Shown: in pieces, positions 9,507 through 17,487 of the stretch | Numbering within the stretch: position 1 is the stretch's first letter | Layout of the letters: every line of letters begins with the position of its first letter | Source of the DNA: Paludibacteraceae bacterium | GTDB lineage: Bacteria > Bacteroidota > Bacteroidia > Bacteroidales > Paludibacteraceae | Assembly (NCBI GenBank): GCA_024400275.1 | Contig: JAKSMY010000004.1 | Coordinates: 1-59,550, forward strand | DNA length: 59,550 bases | Reading direction: 5' to 3' | Made by a program: the position numbers and the translations under genes | Notes under the pieces: model-generated | Seen by the model: the letters and a program-made list of their open reading frames with translations, nothing else | Database searches by the model: none | Told to the model about the DNA's origin: nothing

Positions 9507-11261
9507 TTAGCGAATGCTTATTTCAGGCATAAGTGCCATAATACGTGGTTTGGCGAAGCGAGTTTTCATTTTCATGATTATCTTATCTTCTTCGGACGTG
9601 TTATCCAATTCGTTCAGCAGTTCCTGCATAAAATCGACACGTTGTGGATAATAAGCCATCGTATAATGTTCAATGTTGGCTAGTTCGGCAGCCTTATTAA
9701 CGGCATCGTCCATATTGCCGAGCGAATCCACCAGACCTTTAGCCAGAGCGTCCGTTCCGAGCCACACGCGTCCTTCCCCAATGGCTTTGACAGTATCTTG
9801 CGGCAGGCGGCGTCCTTCCGCACAACGAGAGGTAAATAACTCATAGCCTTGCTCCACCGTTGCCTGCATCATACGCTTTTCCTCGTCGTTCATTCCCTTT
9901 AGGACCATGTGAGAATCGGAATGACGGTTCGTACCTACCCCATCTATATCAATTCCTATTTTGTCGCGCAGTTTGGAAACGTCCGGAATCAAGCCGAAGA
10001 TACCTATTGAGCCGGTCAAGGTGGTCGGTTCAGCGTATATGTAGTCGGCACCGCAAGATATATAGTATCCTCCGGACGCAGCATAATCGCCCATCGAGAC
10101 GACAACCGGTTTGCCCTCCTGACGCACTGTTTGCAGCGCGTGCCATATCTGTTCACTGGCGTTGGCACTGCCTCCGGGGCTGTTGACGCGCAGTACAACG
10201 GCTTTGATGTCTTTGTTTTTGGCTATTTTTTTGATGTTTTTAATCATCTTGGTTCCGACAATGCCGTCCCCTTCTTCATCTGTTATCTCGCCTTCGGCAT
10301 ATAAGACGGCTATTTGGTTTTCCGCCTTGTTGTTCGGGCGTTTTACCAAACTCATCTGGTTTGTGGAGAGGAGGTGATAATCCTCAACCCCCGTCAAATC
10401 ACGCAGCACGCTGTCCATATCATGATACCGATAGGCTTTTTCGTCCACCAAGCCTCTGGTTATGTAATCGTCCGCCGTCATCCAATCCATCGTTTCGTCG
10501 GCATAATTATTGAGTTGTTGCACGGTCAGTTCACGACTTTCCCCCACGGCGTTGCATATAACGGACCACGCTCCGTTAAGGAAATGCAAGGTCTGCATTT
10601 TGTCGGCATCGGACATTTTGGTGCAGAAATACGGTTCCACGGCAGATTTGAACGTGCCCACTTTGAGTATATTCATTTTGATGCCGAGTTTATCCATCAA
10701 TCGCGGATAATACAGTTTGACGGCAGCCAATCCGTGCCAGTCCAAGGAGCCCACCGGATTGATGTAGATACGGTCGGCGACAGAAGCCACGTAATAATTC
10801 AGTTCGCCATAATGTTCCGCATAAGCAACGAGGAATTTTCCCGATGATTTGAAGGCTATTAACTCGTCACGCAGTGCTTTGGCAGATGCCATCCCCATAT
10901 TGAATGAGCCCCCGGATAAGAGAATACCCTTGATGCGGTCATCCGTTTTTGCCAAGCGTATATTGCCGATTAGTTCGTCCAAGCCCACCGTCTGATCCGA
11001 TATACCACCCGTCATGTTCATCAACACATCCAACGGGTTAGGTTCGGCAGCCTGTTCGACGACGGTGCCCTCCATCTGGAGTTGATAAACGGTTTCGCTC
11101 TCCAATTTGGTTTCCTGTGTAGCCAACCATTTATCGCCCACAAGGGCACCGAGAATGACGCTGACTAAAAGGTAGATTAGCATAAAGACGCATAATCTGT
11201 ACAAACACCCATGTTTTCTACGAGGTTGAGCAACCTCTTCGTTTCTTCGGAATAGTCTCAT
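9507..11261 (-). CDS. sppA: signal peptide peptidase SppA, 67K type
   Basis: A membrane-anchored serine protease that degrades cleaved signal peptides. It has 584 aa with one N-terminal transmembrane segment (LCVFMLIYLLVSVILGALV) and two tandem S49 domains, the long SppA form. The catalytic serine lies in the second domain (DYAASGGYYISCGADYIYA), and the NSPGGSA motif precedes it. The Lys of the Ser/Lys dyad should be in the first domain (YYPRLMDKLGIKMNILKVG). It sits 36 nt behind tamL; the gap contains AATTAAG-type heptads. Confidence 0.96.
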   Translation of the reverse strand: MRLFRRNEEVAQPRRKHGCLYRLCVFMLIYLLVSVILGALVGDKWLATQETKLESETVYQLQMEGTVVEQAAEPNPLDVLMNMTGGISDQTVGLDELIGNIRLAKTDDRIKGILLSGGSFNMGMASAKALRDELIAFKSSGKFLVAYAEHYGELNYYVASVADRIYINPVGSLDWHGLAAVKLYYPRLMDKLGIKMNILKVGTFKSAVEPYFCTKMSDADKMQTLHFLNGAWSVICNAVGESRELTVQQLNNYADETMDWMTADDYITRGLVDEKAYRYHDMDSVLRDLTGVEDYHLLSTNQMSLVKRPNNKAENQIAVLYAEGEITDEEGDGIVGTKMIKNIKKIAKNKDIKAVVLRVNSPGGSANASEQIWHALQTVRQEGKPVVVSMGDYAASGGYYISCGADYIYAEPTTLTGSIGIFGLIPDVSKLRDKIGIDIDGVGTNRHSDSHMVLKGMNDEEKRMMQATVEQGYELFTSRCAEGRRLPQDTVKAIGEGRVWLGTDALAKGLVDSLGNMDDAVNKAAELANIEHYTMAYYPQRVDFMQELLNELDNTSEEDKIIMKMKTRFAKPRIMALMPEISIR

Positions 11262-11265
11262 ATTT

Positions 11266-11293
11266 GTTTTTATTCTTAATTTTTAATTCTTCA
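11266..11293. repeat. heptad-like AT-rich spacer between tamL and sppA
   Basis: ATTCTTA, ATTTTTA and ATTCTTC units run in 7-bp phase across the whole tamL-sppA gap. The same kind of unit is found in coding DNA at 52356-52390. The low complexity makes the call modest. Confidence 0.5.
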
Positions 11294-11297
11294 TTGC

Positions 11298-13556
11298 TTA
11301 GAACGGATACCCGATAGCGAAGTGCAGCGCACAATCCCTGTTCCAGGATAATCCGTTGCCCACGGTGCGCCATTGTTTTCCGGCATCCAGCAGTTCGGGG
11401 TCATGCAGTCGTACGCCCATATCCAGACGCAAGATAAGGAAACTAAGGTCAAACCGCAACCCTACACCGTAACTAACGCCCAGTTGTTTGTAAAAAGTAT
11501 TCCAGTGGAACGTGCCGCCGGGTTGGGAGGCATAACCATGTATCGTCCATATATTGCCGGCATCGACAAAAGCGGCGGCGTGAATAAATTTCCACAAACG
11601 CAGCCTATACTCGGCACTCAGGTCCAGGCGTATATCGCCGGCTTGGTTGTCATAATCGATGTGGTAGTCGTCCCCGACGTATGAGCCCGGTCCGAGGGCA
11701 CGGGCCGTCCAGCCGCGCACACTGTTGGCACCGCCGGCGAAATATCTTTTTTCAAAAGGTACGGCATCCGAGTTACCGTAAGGCATTACCAATCCTACTG
11801 CGCCACGGAAGACGAAGCGGTTGTTTTCGTCAATAATGTGATGGCCGGTAAACATAAAATCAAACTTGGCGTACTGTGAGAAAAGTATATTACCCAGTTT
11901 GTATTTGCCCTCGTCGTCGGTAGTGAACTTGGCCACCTTAGCCAGAGCCTGCAGGGCATTACCGGCTGTTTCGACGGATATACTGAAAGTACCGTATGAA
12001 CGGTAAGGCATACGTGCGTTGAACGATGTATAATTAACCTGATACCCGAATGCGGCAATAAAGTGGTCCTCGTAGGAATATTTGAGCAGGTTGGTTGACT
12101 TGAAGAATTTTTGTTTGAAATCGGCGTCTATATAAGGCAAGTACACGTAACTGATGTCCGCAAAGCGTATATTATGCGACCATCGCGCGTTACTGTACCT
12201 GTGAATAGCATAACTGAGAGCAGCATTACCGATGACGCGGTTAAATTCACCGGGTCGGTCCTGATAGCGTCCTTCCAGTTCCAATTTAAGTTTATTGGGG
12301 AATCGCAATCCGGCATTCACCAGAGCCTCGATAGCTCGGCCGCCGCCTTGTCGCCATTCATAGCCGCCTCTCATTTTGATACTCAGTTCCTCGGCTCCGC
12401 GGAAGATATTTCGGTTGGTGTACCCCACTTCGGCGGCTATGCCCCAGTCGCCGCTGGTATAGGTACCTTCTACCTGTGCGGCCACGGAATGCAGTTTCTG
12501 CCGACTGAGCACGATATGACATTCGAGGGAGTCATCTGCCACTTGGTGGAATGATATATCGACGTATTTGATTACGCCAAGAGCATTGAATATCTCGTAG
12601 GTACGGTTAACGCGCCGTTGGTCAAAGATGTCACCCGGACGAATTCTGGTGTTGTGCATCAGGACACGGTTACGGAGCAGTTGTTTGCCGTAGTAAGTAA
12701 AAGAGTATTTACCCTGTTGAACGGTGGTTACCTGCAGACTGTCGGGAGCATAATTAGGGTCAAAGTCGGTATAGAAGCAGACCCGAGAGACGGTATAGGT
12801 GCGGAAGACATGCCGGTAGAGGCTGTCGGTGGAGTCGTTGAGTGGCGGCTGCACGTTCATGACGACATCTACTTTATGGTTTTCCTGTGTACTGTCCGCT
12901 TCAAATCTCAGCATTTCTTTTTCGAAGTAGAAATAACCGTGTGCCCGCATTTCCGTTTCGATACGTTTGCGTTCTTCGTTCAAGACATCGGCATCGAACA
13001 ACATTCCCGTTTTCATTTTTGTCCGTCGTTCGTTATGTGCGATGCCCAGGAGGTAGGGGTTCGTTATATTGTAGTTGACTGTTCTCAGGTTGTACGGTTT
13101 GCCGGTTGCAATGTTGTATGTCAGGTTCAGTTTACGTTTTTTGATTTGTTTGGCAGTATCCACGACGGCATCGAAATATCCCTTGTTCTGCATGGCTTTA
13201 GTGAGGTGGTACATGCTTGCAGAGGTCAAGTCTTCGTTGTATATTTCGGGAGCTTCCCCCACGCGGTGAGCATTGCGGGCAAGCACTTTGTTGCATTTTT
13301 TGGTAGTATCCGAAGGGGCGGTGTTGTAAATATGCAGTTGTAATTTCCAGAAGCCGAGAATCTCGGTATTGGGTTTTTGCCGCAGGTAGGTGCGTAATTC
13401 GGAAGGGTCCACGTCTTTATTGTCCTCGACGTTGACCTTGACTTTGTTGAGTAAATACTTATCTTCGGGAACAAATTTAGTGACATTGCAAGCCGAAAGG
13501 AGCAGCATAAATACTGCGGAAGAGATGAATGTACTATAAAAGCCCTTTTTCTGCAT
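11298..13556 (-). CDS. TamL-like BamA/TamA family outer membrane lipoprotein
   Basis: A 752-aa protein from the ATG at 13556. An upstream ATG at 13601 would lie inside the promoter boxes. It starts with a lipoprotein signal (FMLLLSACN), then POTRA-like repeats with conserved KFVPEDKYLLNKVKV, and ends in a 16-strand-type barrel (surface antigen domain) with RYFAGGANSVRGWTARALGP, the conserved L6 VRGW/F motif, and a terminal LHFAIGYPF. Members insert or translocate proteins at the outer membrane; the lipidated Bacteroidetes form is TamL. It heads the operon behind a clear promoter at 13571-13602, with a leader of only about 10 nt. No TamB homologue is in the window. Confidence 0.93.
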   Translation of the reverse strand: MQKKGFYSTFISSAVFMLLLSACNVTKFVPEDKYLLNKVKVNVEDNKDVDPSELRTYLRQKPNTEILGFWKLQLHIYNTAPSDTTKKCNKVLARNAHRVGEAPEIYNEDLTSASMYHLTKAMQNKGYFDAVVDTAKQIKKRKLNLTYNIATGKPYNLRTVNYNITNPYLLGIAHNERRTKMKTGMLFDADVLNEERKRIETEMRAHGYFYFEKEMLRFEADSTQENHKVDVVMNVQPPLNDSTDSLYRHVFRTYTVSRVCFYTDFDPNYAPDSLQVTTVQQGKYSFTYYGKQLLRNRVLMHNTRIRPGDIFDQRRVNRTYEIFNALGVIKYVDISFHQVADDSLECHIVLSRQKLHSVAAQVEGTYTSGDWGIAAEVGYTNRNIFRGAEELSIKMRGGYEWRQGGGRAIEALVNAGLRFPNKLKLELEGRYQDRPGEFNRVIGNAALSYAIHRYSNARWSHNIRFADISYVYLPYIDADFKQKFFKSTNLLKYSYEDHFIAAFGYQVNYTSFNARMPYRSYGTFSISVETAGNALQALAKVAKFTTDDEGKYKLGNILFSQYAKFDFMFTGHHIIDENNRFVFRGAVGLVMPYGNSDAVPFEKRYFAGGANSVRGWTARALGPGSYVGDDYHIDYDNQAGDIRLDLSAEYRLRLWKFIHAAAFVDAGNIWTIHGYASQPGGTFHWNTFYKQLGVSYGVGLRFDLSFLILRLDMGVRLHDPELLDAGKQWRTVGNGLSWNRDCALHFAIGYPF

Positions 13557-13570
13557 ATTAAATTCGGGCA

Positions 13571-13602
13571 CAAATATACAACAAAAAATTGATATACGCA
13601 AA
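13571..13602 (-). promoter_or_regulatory. Bacteroidetes promoter for tamL operon
   Basis: On the minus strand, TTTG (13599-13602), a 20-base spacer and TATATTTG (13571-13578) match TTTG-N19-21-TAnnTTTG. The start codon is 15 nt below the -7 box, which rules out the longer ORF start. Confidence 0.8.
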
Positions 13603-13687
13603 TAATTGAGTAACGAAATAGATTTTTAATCTATAGATGAATGATTTTTAGTTTCTGTTTCTGTTTTGATTTGGTGTCAATCGAGTT

Positions 13688-13702
13688 TGGCACGGATTTT
13701 GC
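13688..13702 (+). promoter_or_regulatory. sigma-54 type -24/-12 promoter for hsp20
   Basis: TGGCACGGATTTTGC matches the TGGCAC-N5-TTGC consensus exactly, with GG and GC ten bases apart. It lies 79 nt upstream of the hsp20 ATG and in the right orientation. An activator site was not identified. A housekeeping TAnnTTTG box was not seen in this leader. Confidence 0.7.
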
Positions 13703-13780
13703 GTTGGTGTCTGTGCAGGGTTGCGGAAGCAACGACGCTTCGCTCCCTGCTCATAACCTAACTATTAAAATTTATATATT

Positions 13781-14221
13781 ATGTTACCTGTTATCAAACT
13801 GAACGACACCAACCGGATGTCTAATTGGTGGAACGATTTCTTTAGTGAGAGTTGGCCCAATCTGCGTCTAAGTTCTCTCTCGTCACCTGCTGTCAATATA
13901 GCCGAAGACGAGGAACATTATCATGTGGACATAGCGGCTCCGGGCCGGAGCAAAGAGGATTTTCAACTTCACTTGCAAGACCAGCGAACGCTATTGGTTA
14001 CTCTGCACCAGAAAGAGCAGAAATGCGACAAGAAAGAGGGCTGCAAAGTGATTCAACGCGAGTTCTGTCTCACCCGATTCGAGCAGACCATTTCCCTGCC
14101 GGAAGATGTGGACACCGAACAGATCAAAGCCAAAATGGAACATGGTGTACTGCACATCACCCTGCCCAAGATGGACGAAGAAAAACGACTCAAGAACTCC
14201 AAAATGATTGAAATAGCATAA
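13781..14221 (+). CDS. small heat shock protein, Hsp20/alpha-crystallin
   Basis: An ATP-independent holdase chaperone of 146 aa in the cytoplasm. It has a short N-terminal arm (residues 1-30, aromatic NWWNDFFSESWPNL), an alpha-crystallin domain at about 33-130 (SSPAVNIAEDEEHYHVDIAA and GVLHITLPK near the end) and a short charged tail. The central REFCLTRFEQTISLPEDVD loop is typical. It is transcribed alone: a sigma-54 type promoter lies upstream and a strong terminator begins 5 nt after the stop. Control by RpoN is inferred from the promoter only. Confidence 0.96.
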   Translation: MLPVIKLNDTNRMSNWWNDFFSESWPNLRLSSLSSPAVNIAEDEEHYHVDIAAPGRSKEDFQLHLQDQRTLLVTLHQKEQKCDKKEGCKVIQREFCLTRFEQTISLPEDVDTEQIKAKMEHGVLHITLPKMDEEKRLKNSKMIEIA

Positions 14222-14226
14222 ATAGA

Positions 14227-14250
14227 AAAAGACCGAGGAATCGGTCTTTT
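14227..14250 (+). terminator. intrinsic terminator of hsp20
   Basis: A 10-bp perfect stem (AAAAGACCGA/TCGGTCTTTT) with a GGAA loop is followed by T residues, just after the hsp20 stop. The A-rich left arm means it could also work for transcripts from the other strand. Confidence 0.9.
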
Positions 14251-14281
14251 TTATGAGGCAAAAACAAAGGACGAGAGACAA

Positions 14282-14404
14282 AACTTACTGTTTTTAAGAT
14301 TAGGGAGCGAAATGCGTTGTGCACTTTGCCCCCTAACCGTTCGTTCATCCTATACTCACCGTTCGTTCACAGTCCGCTGACCTCAGAACTTACTATTTTT
14401 AAGA
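14282..14404. repeat. 18-bp direct repeats flanking an undecad block
   Basis: AACTTACTGTTTTTAAGA at 14282-14299 recurs with one change (A for G) at 14387-14404. Between them lie an imperfect TTAGGG...CCCTAA inverted repeat and 11-bp units (TTCGTTCATCC, TATACTCACCG, TTCGTTCACAG) at 14340-14372. This accounts for most of the 192-bp gap between hsp20 and the DUF2851 gene; no gene is seen in it. Confidence 0.75.
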
Positions 14405-14413
14405 CAACAAAGA

Positions 14414-15598
14414 TTAGTGATAAGTAATTTCAGACCAAACAGAACATTGCATACAACGTCCCTGTTCACAACATGTTTGATAAAGATGAATAAGCGCCTG
14501 CGTATCGGCAGCATCAATAACGGATTGACCTAATGTCTGCCATTGGCGAATAATACGATTATCCTCTGCCGGCAGGTTGTGAAGCAAATCCAAAGCCTGC
14601 TGTTGACGATTGCGAGCATACAAAAAAGGTGTAACCACATTGATAAGAAGGCTATCTACACTACTCTTCCCCATACCAGTGGGCGCAAAGAACATACGTA
14701 ATTCGTCCACGTTGGTCATTTCCATACATTGGCTAAGCAGGAACTCACTACGGTACAGGAGTTGTGCCAATTGCTCAACACGTACGGAAGGACGAGCCTG
14801 CGGACGAATACGTCCCTGTTTCCAAAGAGACGGCGACAAGGGTGTTAAATCAAACTTGGTACGCAGAAAAGCATATTCCTCATAGCGTTCATCTTCGGTA
14901 CTGAGCAGTCCTGCCTGCCCCAGTAGTAAAGCTGTGAGTTGAGTCAGGTTATCACGATGCTTGGCGATAACGGACAAAGGCGTTGCCAAAGCCAACATTT
15001 CCATGGGGACTCCGTTGGTGTGAAAGCCAAAAGCATGTGCTAAAGAGATATAAAAAGCACTATTCCAATCATTATGCGAGACAGCCAATAGGCGTTGGAT
15101 AGAATCAGTTTTGCAAGTCAGACGTTGGTGAAGAAGCGTATCCTTCCACCCCTTAGTAATCAGTGATGGTTGAGCCAGTAACTGTTGTGCACACTGATGT
15201 GTTGCCACCGCCGAATCCATCGTGGCAGCCTCACGCAGCAAGCAATCGATATAGTCCTGATTATCATCGTATTGCAACTCCAATTGCGGAATAGCATAGC
15301 CGGTGGTGGTAAAGACAGAACGGTCAGCGTGGCGAACAACATGCAGCAGCACAGCATCGTAAGCAGGGTCCGTATCGTGGTGGTGACGGTACCAATCACT
15401 GCCGGACACATGTATCTCTACCTGCCCGACTAACTCAACACCATCGATACGTAAATGTACATCGGTAAAATCAGGACCGGCATCGTGGTTATGATGTCCT
15501 GTGGAAAGGACTTCAACACGACGGCCGTCGGTAGTGAATTGCGGTCGGGACAAAAACAACCCTTTCTGCCAGATGTAATGTAAGAGAATCTCGTACAT
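14414..15598 (-). CDS. DUF2851 family protein
   Basis: This 394-aa protein matches the Bacteroidetes DUF2851 family as I recall it, with the N-terminal LLHYIWQKGLF, HNHDAGPDFTDVHLRIDG and GQVEIHVSGSDWYRHHHDTDPAYDAVLLHVV segments, and ends in a cysteine cluster (CCEQGRCMQCSVW). The biochemical role of the family is not known to me. There is no signal peptide. It overlaps the upstream ABC permease gene by one nucleotide (shared base at 15598), so it is translated from the permease mRNA. Confidence 0.88.
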   Translation of the reverse strand: MYEILLHYIWQKGLFLSRPQFTTDGRRVEVLSTGHHNHDAGPDFTDVHLRIDGVELVGQVEIHVSGSDWYRHHHDTDPAYDAVLLHVVRHADRSVFTTTGYAIPQLELQYDDNQDYIDCLLREAATMDSAVATHQCAQQLLAQPSLITKGWKDTLLHQRLTCKTDSIQRLLAVSHNDWNSAFYISLAHAFGFHTNGVPMEMLALATPLSVIAKHRDNLTQLTALLLGQAGLLSTEDERYEEYAFLRTKFDLTPLSPSLWKQGRIRPQARPSVRVEQLAQLLYRSEFLLSQCMEMTNVDELRMFFAPTGMGKSSVDSLLINVVTPFLYARNRQQQALDLLHNLPAEDNRIIRQWQTLGQSVIDAADTQALIHLYQTCCEQGRCMQCSVWSEITYH

Positions 15599-16461
15599 TA
15601 TATGGTATCGATGAAGAATTTTTGCTTACGATTGAACATCAGAATGCCGATAATCAGCAATACAACCGTGCAAAGAACGGAATAGCCTAAACTAAACCAT
15701 GAGAAAGAACCTGCACCAAAAGCACCAAACTTAAACGTCTCAACCAAAGGTGTCAGAGGGTTGATTAACATGATATGGTGCAGTGTGGGATTAGTAACGT
15801 ACGACAGAGGATAAACAATCGGCGTGGCATACATCCACAAGGAAACAAACGTTCCAAAGAAATTGACTAAATCCTTATACTTAGTAGTCATAGACGAAAC
15901 CATCAGTCCCAACCCTAACGCTATACCTATGAGGCACAACACGATAACAGGGAAGAGCAGCAAATACCAGTTAGGACAGAGGTGTACGCCTTTGGCGAAG
16001 ACGAAATAGAGGTATACTGCGACAAAAGTGCTTAATTGCAGGCTGAAGCGGAAGAGTTTGCCCAAGCAGACGGAGACGGGTGTAACCAGTCGCGGGAAAT
16101 AGACCTTGCCATACAGTCCGGCATTGGTGGCAAAGGTGGTGGAGGTAGAGGTCAGGCAGGTGGAGAAATACTCCCACAAGCAGATACCGGAGAGGTAGAA
16201 AACGGGTTGCGGTATATCATCGGTAGGTATATTGGCAATGCGTCCAAAGACAACCATATAAATAATCGTTGAGAAAATAGGCGAGATGAAATACCAGCCC
16301 ATACCGAAGATGGTCTGTTTGAACTGGACGGTAATGTCACGTTTGACGAACAGCCACAAGAGGTAGCGTTTCTGCCAGACGGCTTTCAGTCCGAGCCCTT
16401 GTCGTTTGTCATGGGGCGAGATGACTGTGGTCCAATACATATTTTCGTTTTTCTTTCTCAC
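15598..16461 (-). CDS. ABC-2 type polysaccharide export permease (copy 2)
   Basis: A Wzm/TagG-like permease (287 aa) for lipid-linked polysaccharide export across the inner membrane. Six membrane segments follow the amphipathic N-terminus (GLKAVWQKRYLLWLFVKRD). Conserved features include FGMGWYFISPIFSTIIYMVV, ASLTATS-like CLTSTSTTFATNAGL and KVYFPRLVTPV. The GTG at 16461 overlaps the stop of the first permease by one base; an ATG at 16440 is an alternative. It is clearly a paralogue of that gene (shared KVYFPR, VSSMTTKYKDL and the terminal DTI/DTV). No ATP-binding partner (Wzt-like) is in the window. Confidence 0.9.
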   Translation of the reverse strand: MRKKNENMYWTTVISPHDKRQGLGLKAVWQKRYLLWLFVKRDITVQFKQTIFGMGWYFISPIFSTIIYMVVFGRIANIPTDDIPQPVFYLSGICLWEYFSTCLTSTSTTFATNAGLYGKVYFPRLVTPVSVCLGKLFRFSLQLSTFVAVYLYFVFAKGVHLCPNWYLLLFPVIVLCLIGIALGLGLMVSSMTTKYKDLVNFFGTFVSLWMYATPIVYPLSYVTNPTLHHIMLINPLTPLVETFKFGAFGAGSFSWFSLGYSVLCTVVLLIIGILMFNRKQKFFIDTI

Positions 16462-17333
16462 TATACGGTATCCATGAAGGATTTTTGAACTTTATTAAAT
16501 AACATTAAGCCAAAAATAAGCAGCACAATCATTGCCAGCAAGGCATAACCTAACCACAACCACGAGAACTGCCCTACTCCCAATAACGAGAACTTAATCG
16601 CCTCCATAATAGGCGTGACCGGATTGAGAGACATCGCAGTATGTAACGTAGGATTAGTAACCATCGACAAAGGATAAATAACCGGCGTGATATATACCCA
16701 CAATGATACAATCTTGGCAAAAGCGATTTGCAGATCGCGATATTTAGTGGTCATTGATGAGAAAATCATGCCGAAGCCCACCGCCATCATTGCCAACATA
16801 AACATCAAAACCGGGAACAGGAGAATCTGCCAATGTATATGCAATTCCATTCCCTCCATAGGGTTGATTTTGTAGTATATGTAGAAAGCAAAGAAAATGG
16901 CCAGTTGGATTAAGAAGGACAGCACATTGACCGTAACCGCCACCAGAGGCATAATAATACGCGGGAAATAGACCTTGCCAAAGATGTCGGCATTACCGAC
17001 AAAGGAGTTGCTGGTAGCAGTAAGGCTGGAAGCGAAATAGCCCCACACCGAGATACCCAGCAAATAGAACAAGGCAGGGGGGACGCCATCGGTAGGAATC
17101 TTGGCTACTCCGCCAAAGACTGCCACATAAACGATAACCGAGAGTACCGGTGTAATAAGAAACCACAACGGACCTAATATAGTCTGTTTGTATGCCGTCC
17201 GGAAGGAGCGCATAACGAACAGCCAATACATATCTCGATAACGCCAGATTTCCTTCCAATCCAAGGTCAGCAGATGGTCTTTAGGCGTAATCTCTATATT
17301 CCAATAGTCCTTATTTGGAGTTGCTTTTTCCAT
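16461..17333 (-). CDS. ABC-2 type polysaccharide export permease (copy 1)
   Basis: The second member of a tandem pair of ABC-2 permeases, 290 aa from the ATG at 17333. The ATG at 17369 lies within the promoter and is rejected. Motifs are LDWKEIWRYRDMYWLFVMR, LGPLWFLITPVLSVIVYVAV, KVYFPRIIMPLVAV and IFSSMTTKYRDL, with six hydrophobic segments. By family knowledge it would work with a Wzt-type ATPase to export O-antigen, teichoic-like or capsule chains; none is adjacent. The promoter at 17343-17374 leaves almost no leader. It is followed by its paralogue and DUF2851 in one operon. Confidence 0.9.
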   Translation of the reverse strand: MEKATPNKDYWNIEITPKDHLLTLDWKEIWRYRDMYWLFVMRSFRTAYKQTILGPLWFLITPVLSVIVYVAVFGGVAKIPTDGVPPALFYLLGISVWGYFASSLTATSNSFVGNADIFGKVYFPRIIMPLVAVTVNVLSFLIQLAIFFAFYIYYKINPMEGMELHIHWQILLFPVLMFMLAMMAVGFGMIFSSMTTKYRDLQIAFAKIVSLWVYITPVIYPLSMVTNPTLHTAMSLNPVTPIMEAIKFSLLGVGQFSWLWLGYALLAMIVLLIFGLMLFNKVQKSFMDTV

Positions 17334-17342
17334 TTGCGGCTG

Positions 17343-17374
17343 CAAAGGTACAAAAAAAATCTCAAACAAGCAAA
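17343..17374 (-). promoter_or_regulatory. Bacteroidetes promoter for permease operon
   Basis: Minus strand TTTG (17371-17374), 20-base spacer, TACCTTTG (17343-17350). The ATG at 17333 follows the -7 box by 9 nt, so the mRNA should be almost leaderless. Confidence 0.85.
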
Positions 17375-17412
17375 ACTTTTTGAGATTTTTTATTGATGTA
17401 ATGATAAAAAAT

Positions 17413-17484
17413 GATGGATTGATGGGTTGATGGATTGATGGGTTGATGGATTGATGGATTGATGAATTGATGGATTGATGGGTT
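17413..17484. repeat. octad array, 9 units (72 bp)
   Basis: Nine 8-bp units of GATGGATT, GATGGGTT and one GATGAATT run without interruption and end 3 bases from the SOD stop codon. Unit length is constant and the variation is confined to two positions. It separates the SOD gene from the permease promoter. Confidence 0.97.
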
Positions 17485-17487
17485 GCG

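Noticed and set aside
12618..13343. 241-codon open frame on the plus strand opposite tamL
   Set aside because: Antisense shadow of a well-conserved BamA-family gene; low-complexity Val/Phe composition, no start context or family.
14227..14250. Possible small RNA after hsp20
   Set aside because: A single perfect stem with a T-tract directly after the stop is best explained as the terminator; no separate promoter was found.
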